Positions 26,259-33,299 of a DNA stretch of 64,000 nucleotides are shown piece after piece (positions within the stretch are counted from its first letter, which is position 1; each line of letters begins with the position of its first letter). The translations under genes and the position numbers were made by a program. The notes under the pieces are model-generated. The model was not told the DNA's origin, made no database searches, and saw nothing but the letters and a program-made list of their open reading frames with translations. Source of the stretch: Herbiconiux daphne (GTDB lineage: Bacteria; Actinomycetota; Actinomycetes; Actinomycetales; Microbacteriaceae); contig NZ_JANLCJ010000011.1 in the NCBI RefSeq assembly GCF_024979295.1, positions 31,321 through 95,320 on the forward strand, read 5' to 3'.

Positions 26259-27014
26259 GTGAGCGGCGACGGGCGGGTCGCCCTGGTGACGGGCGGATCG
26301 GCGGGCATCGGTTATGCGATCGCCGAGCGCCTGTCGGATGACGGCTTCCGCGTGGCCGTGATCAGCAGCGGTGAGGGCGGCGCGGAGACGGCCGCCGCGA
26401 CGCTGTCGGAGGATGGCGCGGTGGTGCGGGGCTACCGCGCCGACGTCAGCGACCGGGCCCAGGTCGACGCGGCGATCGCCGCCGTGCGCTCCGAGCTGGG
26501 GCCGATCTCGGTGATCGTGGCCAACGCGGCCATCGCCCCTCAGCATCCGTTCCTCGAGATGACTCAGGAGCAGTGGGACACCACGATCGCGATCAACCTG
26601 ACCGGCACCTTCAACACGGTGCAGGCGGCGCTGGGCGACCTTGTCGACGCCGGCTGGGGGAGGGTCGTGCTCATCTCGTCGTCGAGTGCTCAGCGCGGAG
26701 CCCCTCGCATGGCGCACTATGCCGCCTCGAAGGGCGGCCAGCTGTCGATGACCAAAGCGCTCGCCGTCGAGTTCGCCGGCGTGGGCATCACGGTCAACAG
26801 CGTGGTGCCGTCGTCGGTGGAGTCGCGCAGCGTGCAGCGCAAGCAGGAGGCGGGCGCCATGCCGTCGGCCGAGGCGATGGCGAAGTACATCCCGGTGGGC
26901 CGGATGGGCCGGGGAGAAGACATCGCCGCGGCGGTCTCCTACCTCGTCTCCGACGGCGCTTCGTATGTCACCGGCCAGACGATCAGTGTGAACGGCGGCT
27001 CGTTCATCGGCTGA
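26259..27014 (+). CDS. FabG-like short-chain dehydrogenase
   Basis: A 251-residue classical SDR: TGGSAGIG (11-18), NAA in place of NNAG near 88-90, Ser in ISSSSAQ, and YAASK as catalytic Tyr/Lys near 154-158; the C-terminus VNGGSFIG is typical. GTG 26259 is the start. It may oxidise a hydroxy intermediate in the same route, since it is divergent from the IclR gene and followed by the CMD-like and TetR genes. General FabG function in fatty-acid synthesis is unlikely in this setting. Confidence 0.88.
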   Translation: MSGDGRVALVTGGSAGIGYAIAERLSDDGFRVAVISSGEGGAETAAATLSEDGAVVRGYRADVSDRAQVDAAIAAVRSELGPISVIVANAAIAPQHPFLEMTQEQWDTTIAINLTGTFNTVQAALGDLVDAGWGRVVLISSSSAQRGAPRMAHYAASKGGQLSMTKALAVEFAGVGITVNSVVPSSVESRSVQRKQEAGAMPSAEAMAKYIPVGRMGRGEDIAAAVSYLVSDGASYVTGQTISVNGGSFIG

Positions 27015-27069
27015 GCTCGGGAGCCCGACCGACAGACCGAACGAACCGAGCCCGATGAGAGGACCAGAC

Positions 27070-27663
27070 GTGACCGACGCCCGAATTCAGCCGATCCCCG
27101 CCGCGGAGTGGAGTGACGAGATGTGGGATGCCATCTCGGTGATCGGCGCCAAGCGGCCGGAACCCGGCACGCCGCCCGGCCCGAGCTCGAACATCCTCGG
27201 CATCTACGCCAACCATCCGCCGTTCGTCACCGGGTGGATGCCGTTCTCGAGCTACCTCAAGCACTCGAGCCTCACCGACCGGGTGCGCGAGATCGCGATC
27301 ATCCGCACCACCTGGCTCGACGGAGGGGAGTACGAGTGGGCCCAGCACCGGCGGCTCGGCAAGAGCGCCGGACTGACCGACGCCGAGATCGACGCGCTCT
27401 CCGACGGGGAGCCGGTGGAGTGGTCCGACGCGGATGCCGTGGCCATCGAGGCCATCGACGAACTCGTGCGCGACCGCCTGATCTCCGACCCGACCTGGGC
27501 CGAACTGGCTCGGCACTTCTCGAAGCCCCAGTTGATCGATTTCGTCTTCATGGTGGCCACCTACGACATGCACTGTCTCGCCTTCAACTCGCTCGGGCTT
27601 CAGCTCGACCCAGGACTCGTGGGTTTTCCGGCGAGTCATCCTCGCGGAGGGGCCTCGGGCTGA
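27070..27663 (+). CDS. Carboxymuconolactone decarboxylase-like (AhpD-fold) protein
   Basis: A 197-residue helical protein. ILGIYANHPPFVTGWMPFSSYL, LTDRVREIAIIRTTWLDGGEYEWAQHRRLG and EIDALSDG match the CMD family found in ring-degradation clusters. The redox CxxC of AhpD is absent (EYEWAQH in its place), so peroxidase activity is unlikely and a decarboxylase or gamma-lactone isomerase role is more plausible. GTG 27070 is preferred over ATG 27055 because GAGAGGA stands 6 bases before it. Confidence 0.85.
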   Translation: MTDARIQPIPAAEWSDEMWDAISVIGAKRPEPGTPPGPSSNILGIYANHPPFVTGWMPFSSYLKHSSLTDRVREIAIIRTTWLDGGEYEWAQHRRLGKSAGLTDAEIDALSDGEPVEWSDADAVAIEAIDELVRDRLISDPTWAELARHFSKPQLIDFVFMVATYDMHCLAFNSLGLQLDPGLVGFPASHPRGGASG

Positions 27664-27700
27664 CGGGCCGTGGCCGCGCGGAGCCATTAGGTTATGACTC

Positions 27701-28405
27701 ATGACCCCGCCGCCCGCGCCATCCCCCAGCCGCCCGGTCACCCGGGTGCCCGGCGAGCGACCCAACGCCCGGGGTGAGGCGACGAGGCAACGCATCCTCG
27801 GTGAAGCGGAGCGGCTCTTCGCCGAACGGGGCATCGAGGCCGTGCCGTTGCGGGACATCGGCATGGCTGCCGGTCAGCGCAACCACGCCGCGGTGCAATA
27901 CCATTTCGGTGACCGCATGCAGTTGATCCAGGAGATCGTCGAGTTCCGCGGCGGCGCGAGCGATGAGCGGCGTGCCACGATGGTCGCCGACCTCATGTTC
28001 ACGGGCACTCCGCCCGGCGTGACCGACATCATCGGCGCCTTCGTGCGCCCACTGGCCATGCACCTGCAGGAGGACAACCACTATCTGGGATTCCTCTCGC
28101 GCTTCATCACCGAAGAGGGCGGCTACGAGGCGCTCGGAGACCGGGGCACGCACGCGGGCGCCTCGGTCGTGACACTGCGCGCTCTTCTCACCCGCATCGT
28201 GCCCGAGGTGCCCGAGAAGGTTCTCGACGAGAGATGGTGGGTCACGCTCACGAGCGCGGTGCACACCCTGGCGCGCTACCAGTCGGCCCAGCGCAAACGC
28301 GAGCACCTGCCGGCGCAGGTCGACGTGCTGATCGACGATCTCGTGGCCTATCTGAGCGCCGGCATCGTGGCTCCGGTCGTCGAGGGCGACCCGCGCCTGG
28401 GCTGA
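27701..28405 (+). CDS. TetR-family transcriptional regulator
   Basis: A 234-residue protein with an N-terminal TetR helix-turn-helix: RQRILGEAERLFAERGIEAVPLRDIGMAAGQRNHAAVQYHFGDRMQLIQEI (residues about 28-78). The C-terminal ligand domain is not recognisable to a subfamily. It follows the CMD-like gene by 37 bp and may be co-transcribed with it. Candidate targets are the BVMO/SDR gap at 2354-2527 or the 16-bp palindrome at 38164-38179; both are guesses. Confidence 0.88.
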   Translation: MTPPPAPSPSRPVTRVPGERPNARGEATRQRILGEAERLFAERGIEAVPLRDIGMAAGQRNHAAVQYHFGDRMQLIQEIVEFRGGASDERRATMVADLMFTGTPPGVTDIIGAFVRPLAMHLQEDNHYLGFLSRFITEEGGYEALGDRGTHAGASVVTLRALLTRIVPEVPEKVLDERWWVTLTSAVHTLARYQSAQRKREHLPAQVDVLIDDLVAYLSAGIVAPVVEGDPRLG

Positions 28406-28448
28406 GGCTGGGAAGCCGGCCGCGGCGGGTGTTGTAGAGTAGAGCCAT

Positions 28449-28546
28449 CAAGGGGAGTACTCCCACCCGCGATCGGCTCGTCAATACGGATGCTCCGCAG
28501 CATCCCGGGTCATCGGTCCGGCTTCGGCCGGGTGGAGGAGACCTTG
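28449..28546 (+). promoter_or_regulatory. yybP-ykoY manganese riboswitch
   Basis: The leader of terC has the conserved parts of this riboswitch in order: CAAGGGGAGTA at the 5' side, a variable CCC hairpin arm, and GGTGGAGGAGACCTTG at the 3' side. CAAGG (28449-28453) and CCTTG (28542-28546) close the basal helix, and a GGTCCGGCTTCGGCCGGG-type arm lies between. A GGCGT/ACGCC hairpin and a GGAG Shine-Dalgarno (28573-28576) follow, pointing to control of translation, not a T-run terminator. Mn2+ is the known ligand and TerC-type exporters are a usual target. Confidence 0.85.
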
Positions 28547-28583
28547 GCGTCATTCGCTACGCCGAGCCCTTTGGAGTTCCCCC

Positions 28584-29600
28584 GTGCAGGTCACACCCCT
28601 GATCTGGATCGTCACCATCGCCGTCACGATCCTGTTCTTCGTCTACGAGTTCTTCGCCCACGTGCGGAAGCCGCACGAGCCGACGATCGCCGAGTCGGCC
28701 CGCTGGTCGGCGTTCTACATCGGGCTCGCGGTGCTGTTCGGCGTGGGTATCGGCGTGGTGTCGGGGTGGACCTACGGCGGCGAGTACTTCGCCGGCTACC
28801 TCACCGAGAAGGCGCTGTCGATCGACAACCTGTTCGTCTTCCTGCTCGTGATGACGGGCTTCGCGGTGCCGAAGATCTACCAGCAGAAGGTGCTGATGAT
28901 CGGCATCGTGATCGCGCTCATCCTGCGCGGCGGATTCATCGCCGCCGGTTCGACCCTGATCGAGAACTTCTCCTGGATCTTCTACCTGTTCGGCGCACTG
29001 CTGCTCTTCCTGGCCTACCGACAGGCGTTCTCGAGCCATGAGTCCGACCCGGCGAACGGGCGATTCATGGGCTTCGTGCGGCGCCACCTCCCGGTGGCCG
29101 ACGAGTACCACGGCGACAAGCTGACGGTGAAGAAGGGCCGCACGCGGTTCGTCACGCCCATGCTGCTGACCATCATCGCGATCGGCTTCATCGACCTCGT
29201 CTTCGCGGTCGACTCCATCCCCGCCATCTACGGACTCACCAACGAGGCCTACATCGTGTTCACGGCCAACGCGTTCGCGCTGATGGGGCTGCGGCAGCTG
29301 TTCTTCTTGATCGGTGGACTGCTCGAACGCCTGGTCTACCTGTCGCAGGGCCTTGCCGTGATCCTCGCCTTCATCGGCGTGAAGCTCGTGTTCCACGCGC
29401 TGCACGTGAACGAGCTGCCGTTCGTGAATGGCGGCGAGCCGGTGCTCTGGGTGCCCGAGATCCCGATCTGGTTCTCGCTCGCCTTCATCGGCGCGACCAT
29501 CGCCGTGGCCACGATCGCGAGCCTCGCGAAGACCCGCGGAGACGAACGCAAGCGGGCGATCGAGCCCGTGGAGACCACCTCGACGAAAGGATCCCTGTGA
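28584..29600 (+). CDS. terC: TerC-family membrane protein (metal exporter)
   Basis: A 338-residue integral membrane protein with about nine helices. EKALSIDNLFVFLLVM and IDLVFAVDSIPAIYGLT are the two acidic TerC signatures thought to bind metal. Relatives (Alx, MeeF-like) export Mn2+, including to secreted metalloproteins. The upstream yybP-ykoY riboswitch supports manganese as substrate. GTG 28584 is the start, 7 bases after GGAG. Its stop overlaps the next start (GTGA at 29597-29600). Confidence 0.93.
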   Translation: MQVTPLIWIVTIAVTILFFVYEFFAHVRKPHEPTIAESARWSAFYIGLAVLFGVGIGVVSGWTYGGEYFAGYLTEKALSIDNLFVFLLVMTGFAVPKIYQQKVLMIGIVIALILRGGFIAAGSTLIENFSWIFYLFGALLLFLAYRQAFSSHESDPANGRFMGFVRRHLPVADEYHGDKLTVKKGRTRFVTPMLLTIIAIGFIDLVFAVDSIPAIYGLTNEAYIVFTANAFALMGLRQLFFLIGGLLERLVYLSQGLAVILAFIGVKLVFHALHVNELPFVNGGEPVLWVPEIPIWFSLAFIGATIAVATIASLAKTRGDERKRAIEPVETTSTKGSL

Positions 29601-30457
29601 GCACCATCAACCGACTTCTCGGCCTGGCGAAGAAGGCCCTCGACGCGTCCGGCGCCGGCGCGAGCGGTGGCGGCGCGCATCCGACCTCCCGTGCGGCCGA
29701 CCGCTACAGTGCGCCGGTGCGCGGTGCCGACCAGCGTGGTGCCGACCAGCGCGGTGCCGACCAGCGCGGTGCCGACCGAAGCGGTGCCGATCTGACGGCG
29801 GCCGACCGCGCCGCGATCGCGCGCTACGACTATCTCGTGCAGACCGCCGACCCGCACCAGCTCGAGCTCGTGCACCGCGAGGCGTTCGCGCGGCTGACCC
29901 CCGCACAACGCCAGCAGGTGGAGCAACGGATGCGCGAGGAGCTCCCCGAGCACGAACGGCCGCACTCCGCCGGAGTCGACGATCTGGCGCGCACCGCGAC
30001 CCGGGCCGAGATGGGCCGGCCGGGGCGCCTGCGCGGGCTGCTGGCTCGGGCGGGATCGCACGCACCGGTGGGTCGTGGAGCCGGCGGTGGAGCCGGTCGC
30101 GGCGCCGGCGCCGGAGCGGGCCTCGCGGCCGGTGGCGCTGTTGCCGGGGCAGGCCTGGCGGCCGGCGGCGTGCTCGCGGCGGTGGCCGGCGGCGCCGTCG
30201 TCAGCTCGGTGGCGGCACCGTTGCTGGCCGAGGCCGCGAACCTCGGTGTCGACTTCGACGCCCTCGCCTCGTCGATCGACGTGGAGGCACTCGGTGCGGG
30301 TCTCGGTGACCTGAGCGGCGGAGCGGGCGAGGCCCTCGGCGGGCTCGGCGAGCAGGTGGGCGGCTTCGGCGAGCAGCTGACCGGCCTCGGCCAGCAGGTC
30401 GGCGGGCTCGGCGAGCGGTTCGGCATTCCGGGGCTCGGCGACCTGTTCAACCGCTGA
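29597..30457 (+). CDS. Glycine-rich protein of unknown function, coupled to TerC
   Basis: A 286-residue protein I do not recognise. The N-terminus (STINRLLGLAKKALDAS) is amphipathic. A degenerate GADQR repeat follows, then a folded-looking helical segment (residues about 75-135: YLVQTADPHQLELVHREAFARLTPAQR). Next comes a Gly/Ala-rich hydrophobic stretch (about 155-215) able to insert in a membrane, and a tail of GLGEQVGGFGEQ-like repeats. It begins inside the terC stop codon, so it is made with TerC under riboswitch control and is a candidate accessory factor for Mn homeostasis. Confidence 0.75.
   Translation: MSTINRLLGLAKKALDASGAGASGGGAHPTSRAADRYSAPVRGADQRGADQRGADQRGADRSGADLTAADRAAIARYDYLVQTADPHQLELVHREAFARLTPAQRQQVEQRMREELPEHERPHSAGVDDLARTATRAEMGRPGRLRGLLARAGSHAPVGRGAGGGAGRGAGAGAGLAAGGAVAGAGLAAGGVLAAVAGGAVVSSVAAPLLAEAANLGVDFDALASSIDVEALGAGLGDLSGGAGEALGGLGEQVGGFGEQLTGLGQQVGGLGERFGIPGLGDLFNR
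29723..29797 (+). repeat. 15-bp tandem repeat encoding GADQR
   Basis: Five in-frame 15-bp units beginning GGTGCCGACCAGCGY; the first three are nearly identical and the last two degenerate. They lie inside the glycine-rich gene and may vary in number between strains. Confidence 0.8.
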
Positions 30458-30462
30458 CGCGA

Positions 30463-30484
30463 GGGCCCTCGATCACGAGGGCCC
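30463..30484 (+). terminator. Hairpin terminator after the terC operon
   Basis: GGGCCCTCG and CGAGGGCCC form a perfect 9-bp stem around the loop ATCA, starting 6 bp after the stop of the glycine-rich gene. It lacks a T-run, as is common in high-GC genomes. Confidence 0.7.
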
Positions 30485-30509
30485 GCCCCGCGCCTGACAT
30501 GATGGTTCG

Positions 30510-31433
30510 ATGAGCGAGACGGGGCGGCTGCCGGCCAGCGCGGGGGCGCGGATGTCGCGCACGATCCTCGTCGGGTTCCTCGGCTCGGTCGTGCGCACGA
30601 TGGGCAACTGGATGCCGATCGCGGGCGCCGTAGACCTAATGGGCCGCTGCGGTCTCGACGAGTCGAGCGTGCGCACCGCCATCTTCCGGCTCAAGCAGCG
30701 CGGCTGGCTGGTGCCGGAGACCCGGGCTCGCGCCAAAGGCTACCTGCTCACCGATCTCGCCCTCGAGTCGCTGGCGGCCGGCGACGAGATCGTCTGGCAC
30801 GCCCGTCAGGCGGCCGACCTCGACGAGGGCTGGTGCATCGTGAACTTCTCGGTGCCCGAGTCGGCGCGGGCGAAGCGGCACAAACTGCGTGCCCACCTCG
30901 CCTCGCTCGGGTTCGGCAACATCGGCTCCGGCGTGTGGATCGCGCCGGCCCGCATGCTCGACGCCGCCAAGCGCGCGATCGACGAACTCGAGCTCACCGC
31001 GCAATCGGCCGTCTTCGTCGGCGACTATGTCGCCGGTCAAGATCTCGATGCGCTGCTCTCGAGCGGCTGGGACCTCGCCGAGATCGACCGCCGCTATCGC
31101 GAGTTCATCGAAGCCCACGCCGGCGAGGCCGACCGCATCGAGGCTGCGGTGGGCGCTGATGGCTCAGGGGGCGCTAGCGGCTCAGCGGGCGCTGACGGCT
31201 CCGGGGACATCGACGGCGAGCAGGCGTTCGTGGCCTACATCACGGTGATCAACGAGTGGCGCAAGCTGCCGTTCCGCGATCCCGGTCTGCCGCGGGAGGT
31301 GCTGGCCGCCGACTGGCCGGCGCCGGCGGCCGGGCTGCTGTTCGAGCGCCTGGTGACGCTGCTGGAGGGTCGGGCGCTAGCGTACGCCGCCGCGCAGTGG
31401 CCCGCGGCCACCACCACCGCCGCCACCGACTGA
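30510..31433 (+). CDS. PaaX-family transcriptional regulator
   Basis: A 307-residue PaaX-like repressor. SRTILVGFLGSVVRTMGNWMPIAGAVDLM and LDESSVRTAIFRLKQRGWLV form the N-terminal winged helix. The central domain (about 100-200) and the C-terminal region with WRKLPFRDPGLP are family features. PaaX proteins bind aryl-CoA thioesters such as phenylacetyl-CoA and repress aromatic-acid operons. It is convergent with the aryl-CoA operon at 31462-38034, the obvious target. A Gly/Ser-rich linker at about residues 213-232 is encoded by a short repeat (31151-31204). Confidence 0.9.
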   Translation: MSETGRLPASAGARMSRTILVGFLGSVVRTMGNWMPIAGAVDLMGRCGLDESSVRTAIFRLKQRGWLVPETRARAKGYLLTDLALESLAAGDEIVWHARQAADLDEGWCIVNFSVPESARAKRHKLRAHLASLGFGNIGSGVWIAPARMLDAAKRAIDELELTAQSAVFVGDYVAGQDLDALLSSGWDLAEIDRRYREFIEAHAGEADRIEAAVGADGSGGASGSAGADGSGDIDGEQAFVAYITVINEWRKLPFRDPGLPREVLAADWPAPAAGLLFERLVTLLEGRALAYAAAQWPAATTTAATD

Positions 31434-31461
31434 CCCGCTGGGAGCGGCGACGCCCGGCCGG

Positions 31462-31857
31462 TCAGGAGGGCAGAACCGCGACGCCCTTGATCTCGATCAG
31501 CGCTTCGGGCTGCCAGAGCGCCGTGATGCCGATGCCTGCCATGGCAGGGTAATGCGAGCCCGCCAGCTCGCGCCAGATGCGGCCGATCTCACGGCCGTGC
31601 GCCTGGTAGTCGGGCACGTCGGTGAGATAGATCGTGACCTCGACCAGGTCGTCGGGCGATCCGCCGGCGTGCTCGAGCGTGGCCAGCACGTTCGAGAAGG
31701 CCTGGCGGAACTGCTCCACGATGCCACCCTCGACGATCGTGCCGTCGGCGCCCATGGCGGTCTGCCCGCCGAGGTAGACGGTCGACCCGACCTTGATGCC
31801 GTGCGCGTAGCCCGACGGTTTGGGCAGGGACGGCGGGTTGATCGTCTGCTTGGTCAT
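31462..31857 (-). CDS. Rid-family (YjgF/YER057c/UK114) protein, non-archetypal
   Basis: A 131-residue trimeric-fold Rid protein: GSTVYLGGQTAMGADGTIVEGGIVEQFRQAFSNVLATLEHAGGSPDDLVEVTIYLTD in its first part is standard. True RidA deaminases have an Arg in PxRSCVEV near the C-terminus; here the segment is PAMAGIGITALWQPEALIEIKG, so the catalytic Arg seems to be Met. It is therefore more likely a Rid4-7-type protein with another role, perhaps a pathway isomerase or hydrolase. It is the last gene of the aryl-CoA operon and overlaps the thioesterase gene by 4 bases. Confidence 0.88.
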   Translation of the reverse strand: MTKQTINPPSLPKPSGYAHGIKVGSTVYLGGQTAMGADGTIVEGGIVEQFRQAFSNVLATLEHAGGSPDDLVEVTIYLTDVPDYQAHGREIGRIWRELAGSHYPAMAGIGITALWQPEALIEIKGVAVLPS

Positions 31858-32780
31858 GTGGTGCCTCCAGAGGCGGTCGAGACGGTCGAAGTGCTGGGGT
31901 CGGCCGGGGTGCCCGGGTGGGCAGCCGCGCCGGGGGGAAGCCGGATCATGCCCTCTTGCGCCACCGAGGCCAGCAGGTGCCCTCGGGCGTCGAAGAACGA
32001 CCCCGACACCAGGGCGCGATTGCTCTGCATCGACTGCGCCTGCTGCGTGTAGAGCACCCACTCGTCGGCGCGGCCGTCGCGGTGGAACCACATCGCGTGA
32101 TCGAGGCTCGCGGTGGAGAGCCCGGCGGCCGCCCACGGCGTGGAGACCGATCGCAGGGCGCTCTCGAGGATCGTGTAGTCGCAGACGTACGCCAGGGCGA
32201 GTCGATGCAGGTCGAGGTCGTCGGGCAGCGGCGAGAACGACTTCACCCACACGGCCTGGTGCGCCACGGCGGCGCCCTCGACGTCGACATAGACCGGCGA
32301 CGGCACGTGCCGCATGTCGAAGCTGCGGCCCTCGGCCCAGTAACGGGCCGCGGCCCCCTCGACGCCCGCGAGCACCTCGGCCGAGGAGGGCAGGGACTCC
32401 GGATCGGGCACGTCGTCGGGCATGCCGATCTGGATACCCGGTCCGTTCTCCGGCACCTGGAACGAGACCGTCGCGAGGAACGCGGTCTTTCCGTTCTGGC
32501 GCCCGGTCACCGTGCGGGTCGAGTAGCCGCGCCCGTCGCGCACCCGGTCGACCGTGTACTCCACCTCGCTGTCGACGTCGACGGGCCGCAGAAAATGGCC
32601 GTGCATCGAGTTGACCCGGCGGTCGGGCCCGGCGGTCGCGATCGCCGAGGCGAGAGCCTGCGCCACCATGTCTCCGCCGTAGGCCTTCGGCCACGGGCAG
32701 TACTGCGTGCGGGCGGTGAACCGGTCATCGGGCTCGGCCGTGAGCTCGACGGCGGCGAGGAACGGAGCGCTGGTCGTCAT
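31854..32780 (-). CDS. tesB: TesB-like acyl-CoA thioesterase II
   Basis: A 308-residue double-hotdog thioesterase. FTARTQYCPWPKAYGGDMVAQAL begins the first hotdog and HGHFLRPVDVD is a family landmark. The second half carries SLDHAMWFHR with the catalytic Asp and SVAQEGMIR with the catalytic Gln of the Asp-Ser/Thr-Gln set. It hydrolyses CoA thioesters. In this operon the likely substrate is the hydroxylated aryl-CoA, releasing the free acid before ring cleavage. ATGA overlaps link it to both neighbours. Confidence 0.92.
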   Translation of the reverse strand: MTTSAPFLAAVELTAEPDDRFTARTQYCPWPKAYGGDMVAQALASAIATAGPDRRVNSMHGHFLRPVDVDSEVEYTVDRVRDGRGYSTRTVTGRQNGKTAFLATVSFQVPENGPGIQIGMPDDVPDPESLPSSAEVLAGVEGAAARYWAEGRSFDMRHVPSPVYVDVEGAAVAHQAVWVKSFSPLPDDLDLHRLALAYVCDYTILESALRSVSTPWAAAGLSTASLDHAMWFHRDGRADEWVLYTQQAQSMQSNRALVSGSFFDARGHLLASVAQEGMIRLPPGAAAHPGTPADPSTSTVSTASGGTT

Positions 32781-33202
32781 GCGCGGCGGAAGCCCTCGAG
32801 GGTCGAGTCGTCGACGTCGTCGAGGTTCACCACGATGTTTTCGGGCGTGCGGGTGGTGAGCCAGACCAGCTCTTCGTCGACGCTCATGTTGGCTTCGACG
32901 TGCGGCATGAACGGGGGCACGAAGACCCAGTCGCCCTGGGTCATGTCGAGCCACTCCGAGAAGCCCTCGCCGAAGTAGATGCGGGCGGTGCCGCGCAGCA
33001 CGTAGCCGCCCGTCTCGGCCTCGCCGTGGTGGTGCGGCAGCGAGCGGTAGCCGGGCTCGTTGCTCACCTGGCCGAACCACAGCTTCGTGGCCGGCGTGTG
33101 CTGGATGCTCACTCCCGAGACGCGCACGGCGCCCCCGGACTGCCCGGTCTCGCGGTGCTCCTCGCCGCTTCGGGTGACGATCGGAACGACTTCTGCGGTC
33201 AT
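32777..33202 (-). CDS. Small single-domain cupin protein
   Basis: A 141-residue cupin. LPHHHGEAETGGYVLRG is cupin motif 1 (three His and one Glu for the metal) and GDWVFVPPFMPHVEAN is motif 2 with the last His, so the metal site is complete. AGGAGG stands 6 bases before ATG 33202. Gentisate dioxygenases are two-cupin proteins of about 350 residues, so this is not a classical one, but a mono-cupin ring-cleavage dioxygenase or a cupin isomerase would fit the operon. A 97-bp gap separates it from the upstream oxygenase gene. Confidence 0.85.
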   Translation of the reverse strand: MTAEVVPIVTRSGEEHRETGQSGGAVRVSGVSIQHTPATKLWFGQVSNEPGYRSLPHHHGEAETGGYVLRGTARIYFGEGFSEWLDMTQGDWVFVPPFMPHVEANMSVDEELVWLTTRTPENIVVNLDDVDDSTLEGFRRA

Positions 33203-33299
33203 GATTACCTCCTCGGCCACGCTAGCAGGGCGCGGCATAGACGACACACTTTCTTTTCGCTCGTAACGAATGTGAGCTTTTTGCGCGAGCGACTACCGC

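Noticed and set aside
26259..27014. FabG of fatty-acid synthesis
   Set aside because: No acpP, fabD or fabF genes are nearby; it sits with IclR, CMD-like and TetR genes of the catabolic island.
31462..31857. Assigning the Rid protein as an imine deaminase that proves an anthranilate pathway
   Set aside because: The catalytic Arg appears to be missing, so its presence cannot decide between 2-aminobenzoate and salicylate as substrate.
32777..33202. Calling the cupin a gentisate 1,2-dioxygenase
   Set aside because: It has one cupin domain in 141 residues, while known gentisate dioxygenases have two in about 350.
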